Shown in pieces: positions 42,701-49,951 of a stretch of DNA of 64,000 nt (positions are counted from its first letter, which is position 1; each line of letters starts with the position of its first letter). The notes beneath the pieces were generated by a model that made no database searches, was not told where the DNA came from, and worked only from the letters and a program-made list of their open reading frames with translations. The translations under genes were made by a program, and so were the position numbers. The stretch comes from Pseudomonas kilonensis (GTDB lineage Bacteria; Pseudomonadota; Gammaproteobacteria; Pseudomonadales; Pseudomonadaceae). The stretch lies in NCBI RefSeq assembly GCF_001269885.1, contig NZ_LHVH01000027.1:119092-183091 (forward strand), in the 5' to 3' direction.

Positions 42701-43180
42701 CGCGTGCGTTCCTGGCCGGGACGCGGCAGCGTATTCAGCGTCAGCGTCCCCTTGGCCCATACACAAGCCGTCGTACCGAGCCCCGTGGTCGAACCCAACG
42801 GTCATTTGCCAAGCGGCGCGCTGGTGCTGTGCGTCGATAACGAAGACAGCATCCTGATCGGCATGAACAGCCTGCTGACGCGCTGGGGTTGCCAGGTGTG
42901 GACAGCACGCAACCGGGAAGAATGCGAGCGCTGGCTGGCCCAGGGCGGCCGACCGCAACTGGCGCTGGTGGATTTTCATCTGGACGACGGCGAGACCGGC
43001 ACCGAACTGATGGCCTGGTTGCGCACGCGCATGGGGGAACCGGTGCCGGGGGTGGTGATCAGCGCGGACGGCCGACCTGAGATGATAGCCCAGGTGCATG
43101 CCGCAGGGCTGGATTACCTGGCCAAGCCGGTGAAGCCGGCGGCGTTGAGGGCGTTGTTGAGTCGGCATTTGCCGTTGTAA
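39710..43180 (+). CDS. Hybrid sensor kinase: SSS transporter-PAS-HisKA-HATPase-receiver
   Basis: The 1,156-residue protein starts at ATG 39710 after GGGAG. Residues 1-~480 form a 12-13 helix sodium/solute symporter (SSS) module as in CbrA. A PAS domain follows (~625-745), then a coiled coil, a HisKA domain with SHDLMQPLNAARL (His ~805), and a HATPase domain with WDRGPGI and GLGLGLAIADGL (~950-985). A C-terminal receiver has Asp in LVDFHLDDG (~1088) and the conserved lysine in YLAKPVKP. The kinase may sense transport of a solute directly. No separate response regulator is adjacent. Confidence 0.93.
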   Translation: MSLSSGLIAVVALAYMAIMFAIAFYGDRRSTPLPPRVRAWVYSLSLAVYCTSWTFFGAVGQAAEQLWSFLPIYLGPILLLVLAPWVLQKMVMISKQENITSIADFIAARYGKSQSLAVVVALICLVGVLPYIALQLKGIVLGVNLLIGAGADAMGTRAQDTALIVSLILALFTIVFGTRNLDATEHHRGMVLAIAFESLVKLFAFLAVGAFVTYGLYDGFDDLFNQAMLAPRLEQYWKETINWPSMVVQTGVAMMAIICLPRQFHVTVVENIEPQDLRLAKWVFPAYLALAALFVVPIALAGQMMLPSSVLPDSFVISLPLAQAHPALAVLAFIGGASAATGMVIVASVALSTMVSNDMLLPWLLRRNNAERPFEVFRQWMLSVRRVSIVVILLLAYVSYRLLGSTASLATIGQIAFAAVTQLAPAMLGALYWKQANRRGVFAGLATGIFLWFYTLVLPIAAHSLGWSLSSFPGLAWLHGNPFNLPITPLTQGVVLSLAGNFTLFAWISVLSRTRVSEHWQAGRFIGQEISARPNPRSMLAVHIEDLLQLAARFVGEERARQSFIRFAYRQGKGFNPTQNADSEWIAHTERLLAGVLGASSTRAVVKAAIEGREMQLEDVVRIADEASEVLQFNRALLQGAIENISQGISVVDQSLRLVAWNRRYLELFKYPDGLISVGRPIADIIRYNAERGLCGPGEAEVHVARRLHWMRQGRAHTSERLFPNGRVIELIGNPMPGGGFVMSFTDITAFREAAQALTEANEGLEQRVAERTRELSQLNLALTEAKSTAEAAYQSKTRFLAAVSHDLMQPLNAARLFSAALSHQHEGLPSEARQLVQHLDSSLRSAEDLITDLLDISRLENGKINPDRKPFVLNELFDTLGAEFTALAQEQGLKFRMRGSRLRVDSDIKLLRRVLQNFLTNAFRYAKGPVLLGVRRRNGELCLEVWDRGPGIAEDKLQVIFEEFKRLDSHQTRAEKGLGLGLAIADGLCRVLGHTLRVRSWPGRGSVFSVSVPLAHTQAVVPSPVVEPNGHLPSGALVLCVDNEDSILIGMNSLLTRWGCQVWTARNREECERWLAQGGRPQLALVDFHLDDGETGTELMAWLRTRMGEPVPGVVISADGRPEMIAQVHAAGLDYLAKPVKPAALRALLSRHLPL

Positions 43181-43800
43181 TGGGCAGAGGGACACGCGGT
43201 TCCCTGTGGCGATGGAAAATCTTGTGGGAGCAAGGCTTGCCCGCGATGGCGGTCTCAAGGATGCCATCGCGAGCAAGCTTTGCTCCCACAAGATTCCATT
43301 GTGGGTAAGCTCTTGCTGGCCCGGGCGCCGAGTAGCTTGAGTTGTTCGCTGCGGCTGATCAGGTTGCCAAGCCGGTGAAGCCGGCGGCGTTGCGGGCGTT
43401 GTTGAGTCGGCATTTGCCGTTGTAATGGGCAGAGGAACACGCGGTTCCCTGTGGCGATGGAAAATCTTGTGGGAGCAAGGCTTGCCCGCGATGGCGGTCT
43501 CAAGGATGCCATCGCGAGCAAGCTTTGCTCCCACAAGATTCCATTGTGGGCAAGCTCTTGCTGGCCCGGGCGCCGAGTAGCTTGAGTTGTTCGCTGCGGC
43601 TGATCAGGTTGCCAAGCCGGTGAAGCCGGCGGCGTTGCGGGCGTTGTTGAGTCGGCATTTGCCGTTGTAATGGGCAGAGGGACACGCTGTTCCACTGTGG
43701 CGATGGAAAATCTGTGGGAGCAAGGCTTGCCCGCGATGGCGGTCTCAAGGATGCCATCGCGAGCAAGCTTTGCTCCCACAAGATGACCTCGCCACAAGTT
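43121..43800. repeat. Tandem 245-bp repeat carrying 3' fragments of both neighbouring genes
   Basis: Units start at 43121, 43366 and 43611 (period 245). Each holds the last ~60 bases of the sensor kinase gene, a REP pair, and, in the first two units, a ~65-base piece of rmuC (GGTAAGCTCTTGCTGGCCCG or GGCAAGCTCTTGCTGGCCCG to TGATCAGGTTGCC) joined straight to the next kinase fragment. The kinase and rmuC frames themselves stay intact. This fills the 644-base gap between the genes. Confidence 0.9.
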
Positions 43801-43824
43801 TCTGCTTCAGCCTTGGGATCTGCT

Positions 43825-45327
43825 TCAGCCCTGGGTTTTCTCGCTGGCTTCTTCCGGCAACTCAGGCAGCCCATCCGCATCGGTCATCGCCCGTTCGAGC
43901 AATTCGCTGGGCAAGCTCTTGCTGGCCCGGGCGCCGAGCAGCTTGAGCTGTTCGCTGCGGCTGATCAGGTTGCCGCGCCCTTCCGTCAGCTTGTTGCGCG
44001 CCGCGCTGTAGGCTTTGTCCAGCTGCTGCAAGCGACTGCCGATCTCGTCCAGGTCCTGGATGAACAAGACGAACTTGTCATACAGCCACCCGGCCCGCTC
44101 GGCGATTTCCCGGGCGTTCTGGCTCTGGCGTTCCTGCTTCCACAAGCTGTCGATCACCCGTAGGGTCGCCAGCAATGTGGTCGGGCTGACGATCACGATA
44201 TTGCGGTCGAAGGCTTCCTGGAACAGGTTCGGCTCGGCTTGCAGGGCGGCGGAAAACGCCGCTTCGATCGGCACGAACAACAACACGAAATCCAGGCTGT
44301 GCAAACCGTCCAGGCGTTTGTAGTCCTTGCCGGCCAAGCCTTTGACGTGGGCGCGCAACGACACCACATGTTGCTTGAGGGCGAGTTGGCCAATGGCGTC
44401 ATCTTCGGCGGCCACATATTGCTGATAGGCCGTGAGGCTGACCTTGGAGTCGACCACCACCTGCTTGTCGCCAGGCAGATAAATCAACACGTCCGGCTGG
44501 AAACGCTCACCGTCCGGGCCCTTGAGGCTGACCTGGGTCTGATACTCGCGGCCCTTCTCCAGGCCGGCATGTTCAAGCACCCGTTCCAGAATCAGCTCAC
44601 CCCAGTTGCCCTGGGTCTTCTGGCCCTTGAGCGCGCGGGTGAGGTTGGTTGCCTCGTCGCTCAAGCGCAGGTTCAGTTGCTGCAGGCGCTCCAGCTCCTT
44701 GCCCAGGGAGAAACGTTCCCGGGCCTCGGCCTGATAGCTTTCTTCGACGCGTTTTTCAAAGGACTGGATGCGCTCCTTCAGCGGATCGAGCAACTGACCC
44801 AGGCGCTGGTGGCTGGTCTCGGCGAAACGCTGCTCACGCTCATCGAAGATTTTTCCGGCAAGCTCGGCGAACTGTGCCCGCAACTCGTCGCGCGAACCTT
44901 GCAGGTCATCCAGGCGTTGCTGATGGCTTTCCTGCTGCTCGCGCAGTTCGGCATGCAACGACGCCGCCTGGGCATCGAGCCGCCGCAGTTCCGCTTCCTT
45001 GTTGGCGCGCTCCAGGTTCCAGGCGTGGGCCGCATCCCGGGCATTGTCGCGCTCGATCTGCAACAACTCGACTTCACGACAGGCCGCGGCGAGCTCGGCT
45101 TGCTTGGCAGCGTTGGCCTGGCTCAGGTCGCTGATCTCATCGCGGCAGGCATCGAGCTGGGCATTGAGGCCGTCGTGGGCCATGTGCGCGGTGGCCAGGC
45201 GTTCTTCCAGCAGGGCCTGTTCGGTCTGCGCAGCGCCTGCCTGGCGTTGCAGGTGCCAGGCCAGTGCCAGCAACGGCACCGCAGCGCCTGCCAGGCCAAA
45301 CAACAGGCTGGTCAAATCCATAGCCAT
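43825..45327 (-). CDS. rmuC: DNA recombination protein RmuC
   Basis: The 500-residue protein has one N-terminal membrane helix (~5-25), a long coiled coil (~30-200) and the RmuC nuclease-like domain (~200-460; QGNWGELILERVLEHAGL, VVDSKVSLTAYQQYV, LLFVPIEAAFSAAL). RmuC limits inversions at short inverted repeats, which is notable beside the tandem repeat made from its own 3' end. ATG 45327 follows AGGAATTGTC. Confidence 0.93.
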   Translation of the reverse strand: MAMDLTSLLFGLAGAAVPLLALAWHLQRQAGAAQTEQALLEERLATAHMAHDGLNAQLDACRDEISDLSQANAAKQAELAAACREVELLQIERDNARDAAHAWNLERANKEAELRRLDAQAASLHAELREQQESHQQRLDDLQGSRDELRAQFAELAGKIFDEREQRFAETSHQRLGQLLDPLKERIQSFEKRVEESYQAEARERFSLGKELERLQQLNLRLSDEATNLTRALKGQKTQGNWGELILERVLEHAGLEKGREYQTQVSLKGPDGERFQPDVLIYLPGDKQVVVDSKVSLTAYQQYVAAEDDAIGQLALKQHVVSLRAHVKGLAGKDYKRLDGLHSLDFVLLFVPIEAAFSAALQAEPNLFQEAFDRNIVIVSPTTLLATLRVIDSLWKQERQSQNAREIAERAGWLYDKFVLFIQDLDEIGSRLQQLDKAYSAARNKLTEGRGNLISRSEQLKLLGARASKSLPSELLERAMTDADGLPELPEEASEKTQG

Positions 45328-45401
45328 GACAATTCCTGCCGATCAAATAAAGCCCGAAGGTTAACCAAGCGGCCGGGGGTTGCCCAGCGCGGTCTTCGTT
45401 T

Positions 45402-45725
45402 TCAGCCTTCGATTTCACCGAGGGCCCGGCGGGCTCGATCATCGCCGGCCCGCGCGGCCTGGCGCAGCAGGTCATGGCCGATGCGTCGATCCCGGGCGTT
45501 GCCGCATTCACGGCACATCAACTGCCCGAGGCGACTTTGCGCGGCCACCACGCCTTCACGGGCCGGTTGCTTGAGTAAACGGCCGGCCAAGTGCTTGACG
45601 CTGGGGCTGTCCCCCAGTCGCGGGCTGTCGAGCAACCACTCAGCCACCCGCATCGAAATACGCTTGGGTGGGGTAACACCAGGGGGTGTGGAGGTAACAG
45701 GATTTGATACTGAGCGAAACTTCAT
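45402..45725 (-). CDS. Small Sel1-like repeat protein
   Basis: The 107-residue protein has a basic, proline-containing N-terminus and then two Sel1-like helical repeats (VKHLAGRLLKQPAREGVVAA and HDLLRQAARAGDDRARRALG, ~43-105). CRECGN between them could bind metal. The start is ATG 45725 without a strong ribosome-binding site; ATG at the MRVAEWL position is an alternative. Confidence 0.65.
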   Translation of the reverse strand: MKFRSVSNPVTSTPPGVTPPKRISMRVAEWLLDSPRLGDSPSVKHLAGRLLKQPAREGVVAAQSRLGQLMCRECGNARDRRIGHDLLRQAARAGDDRARRALGEIEG

Positions 45726-45831
45726 AAAACACTGTGGGGCAGATCGGAAGGCGCGCCACTCTACTCCTTTTTTCGCACGGGTAAAGCCGAAAAAAACCAG
45801 CACGCCCGTGCTAGAGCAAGCGCTTGGGACA

Positions 45832-45852
45832 ATCCACAGAAGCTGTGGATAA
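45832..45852. promoter_or_regulatory. DnaA-box-like inverted repeat
   Basis: ATCCACAG-AAG-CTGTGGAT forms an 8-bp inverted repeat, and TGTGGATAA (45844-45852) equals a strict DnaA box. It lies upstream of the Sel1-like gene. Confidence 0.35.
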
Positions 45853-46109
45853 CTCAGTGGACAACCCACCCTGAACTCGCGCAAAGCCCTGTGGAACGGG
45901 GCCTGCGCTTAAACTGACGATTTTTTCACCAGCAAAAAAAAGCGATGTTTTTCATTGACTTAAATTTTGGATACAGGCACCCACCCCGGATTGTTTCGAC
46001 ATGACAGTACAGTGACAAGTGGTGTAGCGAGTGTGCACAAGTAACAGCCGAACTGGTTATAACGCTGCGATTTTTTGGCGCATCTGGCGGTAAAACCTGG
46101 GGATAACCC

Positions 46110-46200
46110 GTGGCGAGGGAGCTTGCTCCCGCTGGGGCGCGAAGCGGCCCTGTTTTGGGGCTACTACGCAGCCCAGCGGGAACAAGCTCCCTCTCCACGA
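46110..46200. repeat. Inverted repeat, second REP-like family
   Basis: GTGGCGAGGGAGCTTGCTCC and an inverse ending CTCCCTCTCCAC surround GCGAAGCGGCCCTGTTTTGGG. It is related to 17230-17364. The rest of the gene-free stretch 45726-46726 holds no supported gene, only the DnaA-like site and the palindromes at 46672-46702. Confidence 0.8.
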
Positions 46201-46671
46201 GAATATTACTAGGCTGTTCTCTTAACTAATCGGCATCAGGGTGAGGCCCTATTTGAATATTTTTTAACCAATGCCCTTCCTTTCACCCGTTCGATCCGTT
46301 ACTATCCGCGGCGTTAGTACCAAGCTGAAAGTCAATTCCGGGTCGAACACATCTCCACGGTCAGCCATCCTTCAAAGGACGCCTCACCGAAAAAAAGAGA
46401 CCGGCCCCCTCGATGGTTTCCAGGTAAACCTTGCGCCAACACAGCCTTTGATCGAATGCAAAGGGTGTTGCCAGGCTCATTACTCTGACCGAACCAACCT
46501 GCAAATTGATCAGGATCTTCACCCTGGGCCCAGAACCTTTGCCCTTGATGTGCTGCCTGCCCTCCTAAGTACCTACCTGCCAGCCCAAGCGCGCACTTCA
46601 TATAGCGCTCAAACTGGCTGCTTTGTTCCAGTCGGGTTCTTCGTTCGACCAATGGTGGTCGACGTTACTGG

Positions 46672-46702
46672 AACGTTTTAACGTTGCACGGTTCTTAACC
46701 GT
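46672..46702. promoter_or_regulatory. Two adjacent palindromes before the 74-codon gene
   Basis: AACGTT-TT-AACGTT (46672-46685) is followed by ACGGTT-CTT-AACCGT (46688-46702), both perfect, ending 24 bases before the start codon at 46727. They may be an operator pair or leader hairpins. Confidence 0.5.
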
Positions 46703-46726
46703 GTCATTTGTAGGAACACCCATAAC

Positions 46727-46951
46727 ATGTCTACTCAAATCCACGCACAGGATGCTATCCGCACCCTCACCAACGCTTTTGCCCCGATGAACTGCCTGAT
46801 CATGGCCGCTCGCAAAGGCTGCTTCAGCTTCACCCTGGTCAACGAACACGGCATCGCCCGTCACAGCGAACGCCTGTACCCCGATCAGTACTCCAGCGCC
46901 GAACCGCTGCAGGCCGTGATCGAGCGTACCCGCCAGGCACTGGTTGCCTGA
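46727..46951 (+). CDS. Small conserved hypothetical protein
   Basis: The 74-residue protein begins MSTQIHAQDAIRTLTNAF after GTAGGAACACCC and contains a beta-rich middle part (CLIMAARKGCFSFTLVNEHG) and a helical end. I cannot name a domain. It is flanked by perfect palindromes upstream and a strong terminator downstream, which indicates a well-expressed single-gene unit. Confidence 0.8.
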   Translation: MSTQIHAQDAIRTLTNAFAPMNCLIMAARKGCFSFTLVNEHGIARHSERLYPDQYSSAEPLQAVIERTRQALVA

Positions 46952-46974
46952 CACGCCAGAAAGGCTGAAAACCC

Positions 46975-47005
46975 AAAAACCCCGCCTAGAAAGTGGGGTT
47001 TTTTA
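46975..47005 (+). terminator. Terminator of the 74-codon gene
   Basis: AAAACCCCGC and GTGGGGTTTT pair around CTAGAAA and are followed by a T-rich tail, 24 bases after the stop codon. Confidence 0.9.
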
Positions 47006-47226
47006 TTGCCTGGAATTTCTCGCTCAAGCGAAACGGCGTAAGTACCAAGGGATATAACAGTTATAACCGTTCGTTGAAGATGTTTTAAAAACAGTCCTTT
47101 ACAGCGCAAATATGACACTACACTTCAAGTCAAGCGGCATGATCCGCTTCCGGCGGGGCCTGGACCGATCCACCGCTGCCAAGCCCACACTCTTCAGGCC
47201 CCGCCCATTCACACTTCGAGGGTTTT

Positions 47227-47709
47227 ATGGGTATCGCTGCCAGCGAACTGTGTCGATATGTGATCCGCCCGACGCTCCTCTACCTTGAGCGTCATAGCGC
47301 AACCGCGGAATCCTTGTTGCTGGGCATTGCCGCCAGCCAGTCCGCCCTCGGTTCGGCCCTGCATGATCGCCGCGGGCACGGCCTGTATCGCATTACCGAA
47401 CCCCGACACCAGGCACTCTGGGATCATTACCTGGCGCTGGACCCGGAGCGTGCCAGCCTGGTACGCGGCCTGGCCAGCCAGCACGCCTTTCTCAGCGGCC
47501 CGCACCTGGAGTTGACCGTCAACCTGCGCTACGCCACCGCCATTGCCTGGCTGCTGGTGGAGGAACAGAACACCCCGCTTCCCGAAGCCGATGACCTGCT
47601 GGGCATGGCCCGCATCTGGCGACAGACCTTTCACCCCCAAGGACGCCTGCGAGATTTCACCTGTGCCTGGCGAAGCTACGTCTCGCCACTGAACCAAGTC
47701 GCTTGCTGA
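47227..47709 (+). CDS. Conserved hypothetical protein, 160 residues
   Basis: The largely helical soluble protein begins MGIAASELCRYVIRPTL and contains LLLGIAASQSALGSALHD, RRGHGLYRITEPRHQALWD and LTVNLRYATAIAWLLVEEQ. The composition and strong internal motif structure suggest a conserved pseudomonad family, but I do not recognise a function. It has no signal peptide. The upstream 221 bases contain the preceding terminator and an ATAACAGTTATAAC dyad. Confidence 0.8.
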   Translation: MGIAASELCRYVIRPTLLYLERHSATAESLLLGIAASQSALGSALHDRRGHGLYRITEPRHQALWDHYLALDPERASLVRGLASQHAFLSGPHLELTVNLRYATAIAWLLVEEQNTPLPEADDLLGMARIWRQTFHPQGRLRDFTCAWRSYVSPLNQVAC

Positions 47710-47853
47710 CGGGAAATTTGGAAACTTCCTACAACGGTCGCGAATTTGGTCTGATTGTCCTACAAAACCACTCTAAATCAAGCGATAAAGGCTATAGCGC
47801 TTGGCCGAAAATGTTGGTAATTTTCGCCCCGGTGATCACCAGGAGTTCTAACA

Positions 47854-49125
47854 ATGAAAAAAATGATGCTCAAAACCACCCTTGGCCTTGCCGTTACCTT
47901 GGCATCCACTCAACTTTTCGCCAGTGGCTTTGCCTTGAACGAACAAAGCATCAGTGGCATGGGCACTGGTTTCGCAGGTCGTTCTTCCGCTGCCGATGAC
48001 GCCAGCACCGTGTTTGGCAACCCTGCCGGCATGTCGCGCCTCAAGCGCCAGCAAGTCACCGGTGGCTTCGCCGCCATTGATGCCTCCACCGATATCGACG
48101 ATGCCAGCGGCACCCAGTCCGGCACCAACAAGGGCGACATGGTCCCGCTTACCGGCGTTCCGATGGGTTATTACGTCAAGCCTATCGATGATCAGTGGGC
48201 GTTCGGCCTGGGTGTCTACGCACCGTTCGGCTTGATCACCGATTACGAAAATGGCTTCCAGGGCCGGAGCTTCGGCAGCAAGAGCGAAGTGAAAGTCGTC
48301 ACGTTCCAGCCAACCGTCAGCTATGCCTTCAACGACAAGGTATCGATCGGTTTCGGCCCAACCATCAACCGTATTTCCGGCTCCCTGGAATCGAAACTGG
48401 GCGTACCAGGCCTGCCCGAGGCGGGCGTGGAGATCAAGGGTGACGACATTGGCTACGGCTACAACATTGGCGTGCTGGTCCAGGCAACCGACACCACTCG
48501 TGTCGGCCTGACCTACCATTCCAAGGTCAAGTACAAGCTTGAAGGCCACACCGAAGTGAACCCAGGTGCAGGCACTCCTCCTCCCGCACTGAGTAGCGCA
48601 CGCTACGACGCTTCGCTGGACATCACCACGCCTGAGTCGGTGGACTTTTCGGTCACCCAGCAAATCAATGATGCCTGGACCGTCTACGCCGGCAGCACCT
48701 GGACTCGCTGGAGCCGCCTGAAAGAAATTACCGTAAACAACGACGTAACGAGTGGTGGTGCCCTGAACCCGCCCCTCTTCGGTACCATCACCGAAGAGCA
48801 AAACTGGCACGACACCTGGGCCTACGCCATCGGTACCTCCTACCAGTTGAACAAGCAGTGGGTACTGCGTACCGGCCTGACCTTCGACCAGTCGCCGACC
48901 AACAACCAGGACCGCTCGCCACGCATTCCGACCGGCGACCGGACCATCTTCAGCCTCGGTGCCGGCTGGAGCCCGACAGAAGACCTGACCATCGACGTGG
49001 CTTATTCCTACCTCAAGGAAGAAAAAGTCAAAGTCGGCGGCAGCAATGCGCTCGGCCAATCCTACAACGCTGAATACGAAAACAGCGCCAACGGTTTCGG
49101 TGTCGGTGCAACCTACCGCTTCTGA
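47854..49125 (+). CDS. OmpP1/FadL-family outer-membrane transporter
   Basis: The 423-residue protein has a signal peptide (1-23, cleavage LFA-SGF). The mature start SGFALNEQSISGMGTGFAGR is the conserved FadL N-terminus with the NPAGM segment (~66-70), and the protein ends with the beta-barrel C-terminal Phe (ATYRF). It imports long-chain fatty acids or other hydrophobic molecules across the outer membrane. ATG 47854 follows CAGGAG. A shared terminator follows. Confidence 0.92.
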   Translation: MKKMMLKTTLGLAVTLASTQLFASGFALNEQSISGMGTGFAGRSSAADDASTVFGNPAGMSRLKRQQVTGGFAAIDASTDIDDASGTQSGTNKGDMVPLTGVPMGYYVKPIDDQWAFGLGVYAPFGLITDYENGFQGRSFGSKSEVKVVTFQPTVSYAFNDKVSIGFGPTINRISGSLESKLGVPGLPEAGVEIKGDDIGYGYNIGVLVQATDTTRVGLTYHSKVKYKLEGHTEVNPGAGTPPPALSSARYDASLDITTPESVDFSVTQQINDAWTVYAGSTWTRWSRLKEITVNNDVTSGGALNPPLFGTITEEQNWHDTWAYAIGTSYQLNKQWVLRTGLTFDQSPTNNQDRSPRIPTGDRTIFSLGAGWSPTEDLTIDVAYSYLKEEKVKVGGSNALGQSYNAEYENSANGFGVGATYRF

Positions 49126-49163
49126 TGTTTCACGGCGAACCTGAACCACTCGCCACCTGAAGC

Positions 49164-49203
49164 GAAAAAAGCCCCGCACTCTGCAAAGAGGCGGGGCTTT
49201 TTC
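49164..49203. terminator. Bidirectional terminator
   Basis: AAAAAAGCCCCGC and GCGGGGCTTTTT pair around a 13-base loop, with A- and T-runs on both sides. It serves the FadL gene on + and the glutathione peroxidase gene on -. Confidence 0.9.
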
Positions 49204-49214
49204 GTGGTCTGCGA

Positions 49215-49766
49215 TCAGGGCTTGGAAGCAATGGCCGCTTCGACCGCCTTGATGAAATCGGGATCATCAGGCTTGATCCGGCTGGAAAAACTACCAACGA
49301 CCTTACCCTGGCGGTCCACCACGTACTTGTAGAAATTCCATTTCGGCGCGCCGGATTGTTCAGCCAGGTGCTTGAACAACGGTATCGCATCCGCGCCGCG
49401 CACCGGTTGTGGTTCGGTCATGGTGAAGGTCACACCGTAATTGACGTAGCAGACCTTGGCGGTTTCAGCACCGTCCTTGGATTCCTGCTTGAAGTCATTG
49501 GACGGTACGCCCAGCACTTGCAGCCCTTGGTCCTTGTAGCGCTGGTTGAGCGCCTCGAGGCCTTTGAATTGCGGGGCGAACCCACAGAAGCTGGCAGTGT
49601 TGACCACCACCAGCGGCTTGCCGGCGAAGCGCTGGCACAAATCAATGGTTTCCTTGGCCCGCAGCTTGGGCAACGACCCCTCCAGCAACGGTGGGCAATC
49701 GGCGGCCCAGACTTGCCCGGTCACAGCCAGCAACAGGGCGGGAACAGCAAACCAGCGCATCAACAT
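49215..49766 (-). CDS. Exported glutathione peroxidase family protein
   Basis: The 183-residue protein has a signal peptide (~1-23, VWA-ADC) and a thioredoxin-like GPx domain with the peroxidatic cysteine in NTASFCGFAPQFKGLEAL (~61-78) and WNFYKYVVDRQG near the C-terminus. Periplasmic reduction of peroxides is likely. ATG 49766 follows AAGGAAAATCGAC; upstream in-frame codons are not coding. Confidence 0.9.
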   Translation of the reverse strand: MLMRWFAVPALLLAVTGQVWAADCPPLLEGSLPKLRAKETIDLCQRFAGKPLVVVNTASFCGFAPQFKGLEALNQRYKDQGLQVLGVPSNDFKQESKDGAETAKVCYVNYGVTFTMTEPQPVRGADAIPLFKHLAEQSGAPKWNFYKYVVDRQGKVVGSFSSRIKPDDPDFIKAVEAAIASKP

Positions 49767-49831
49767 GTCGATTTTCCTTAAAAGCACGTCAGACCACGAC
49801 GTTACTCGCAGCGTCCGATGCCGTCCATTGT

Positions 49832-49951
49832 TCAGCAGTTGCCCATGCCCAGTTGCATCAAAGCCAGCCCGCCCTGATGCCAGCCCCACCAGGCGAACGC
49901 CAGCAGCAGGCCGGCGCCGGCAGCGATCAACCACGGGCCGATGCGGCTCAT
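49832..49951 (-). CDS. 39-residue single-helix membrane peptide coupled to the MFS gene
   Basis: The ATG at 49951 overlaps the MFS stop as ATGA. The peptide reads MSRIGPWLIAAGAG, then a strongly hydrophobic run to WWGWHQGG, ending MGNC. One membrane helix (~6-24) is predicted. The overlap and the intact frame argue for a real gene; it may assist the transporter. It is too short for default gene callers. Confidence 0.6.
   Translation of the reverse strand: MSRIGPWLIAAGAGLLLAFAWWGWHQGGLALMQLGMGNC

Noticed and set aside
46271..46681. 136-codon + frame and an opposing 106-codon frame
   Set aside because: No ribosome-binding site, atypical codon use and mutual overlap; nothing supports either as a gene.
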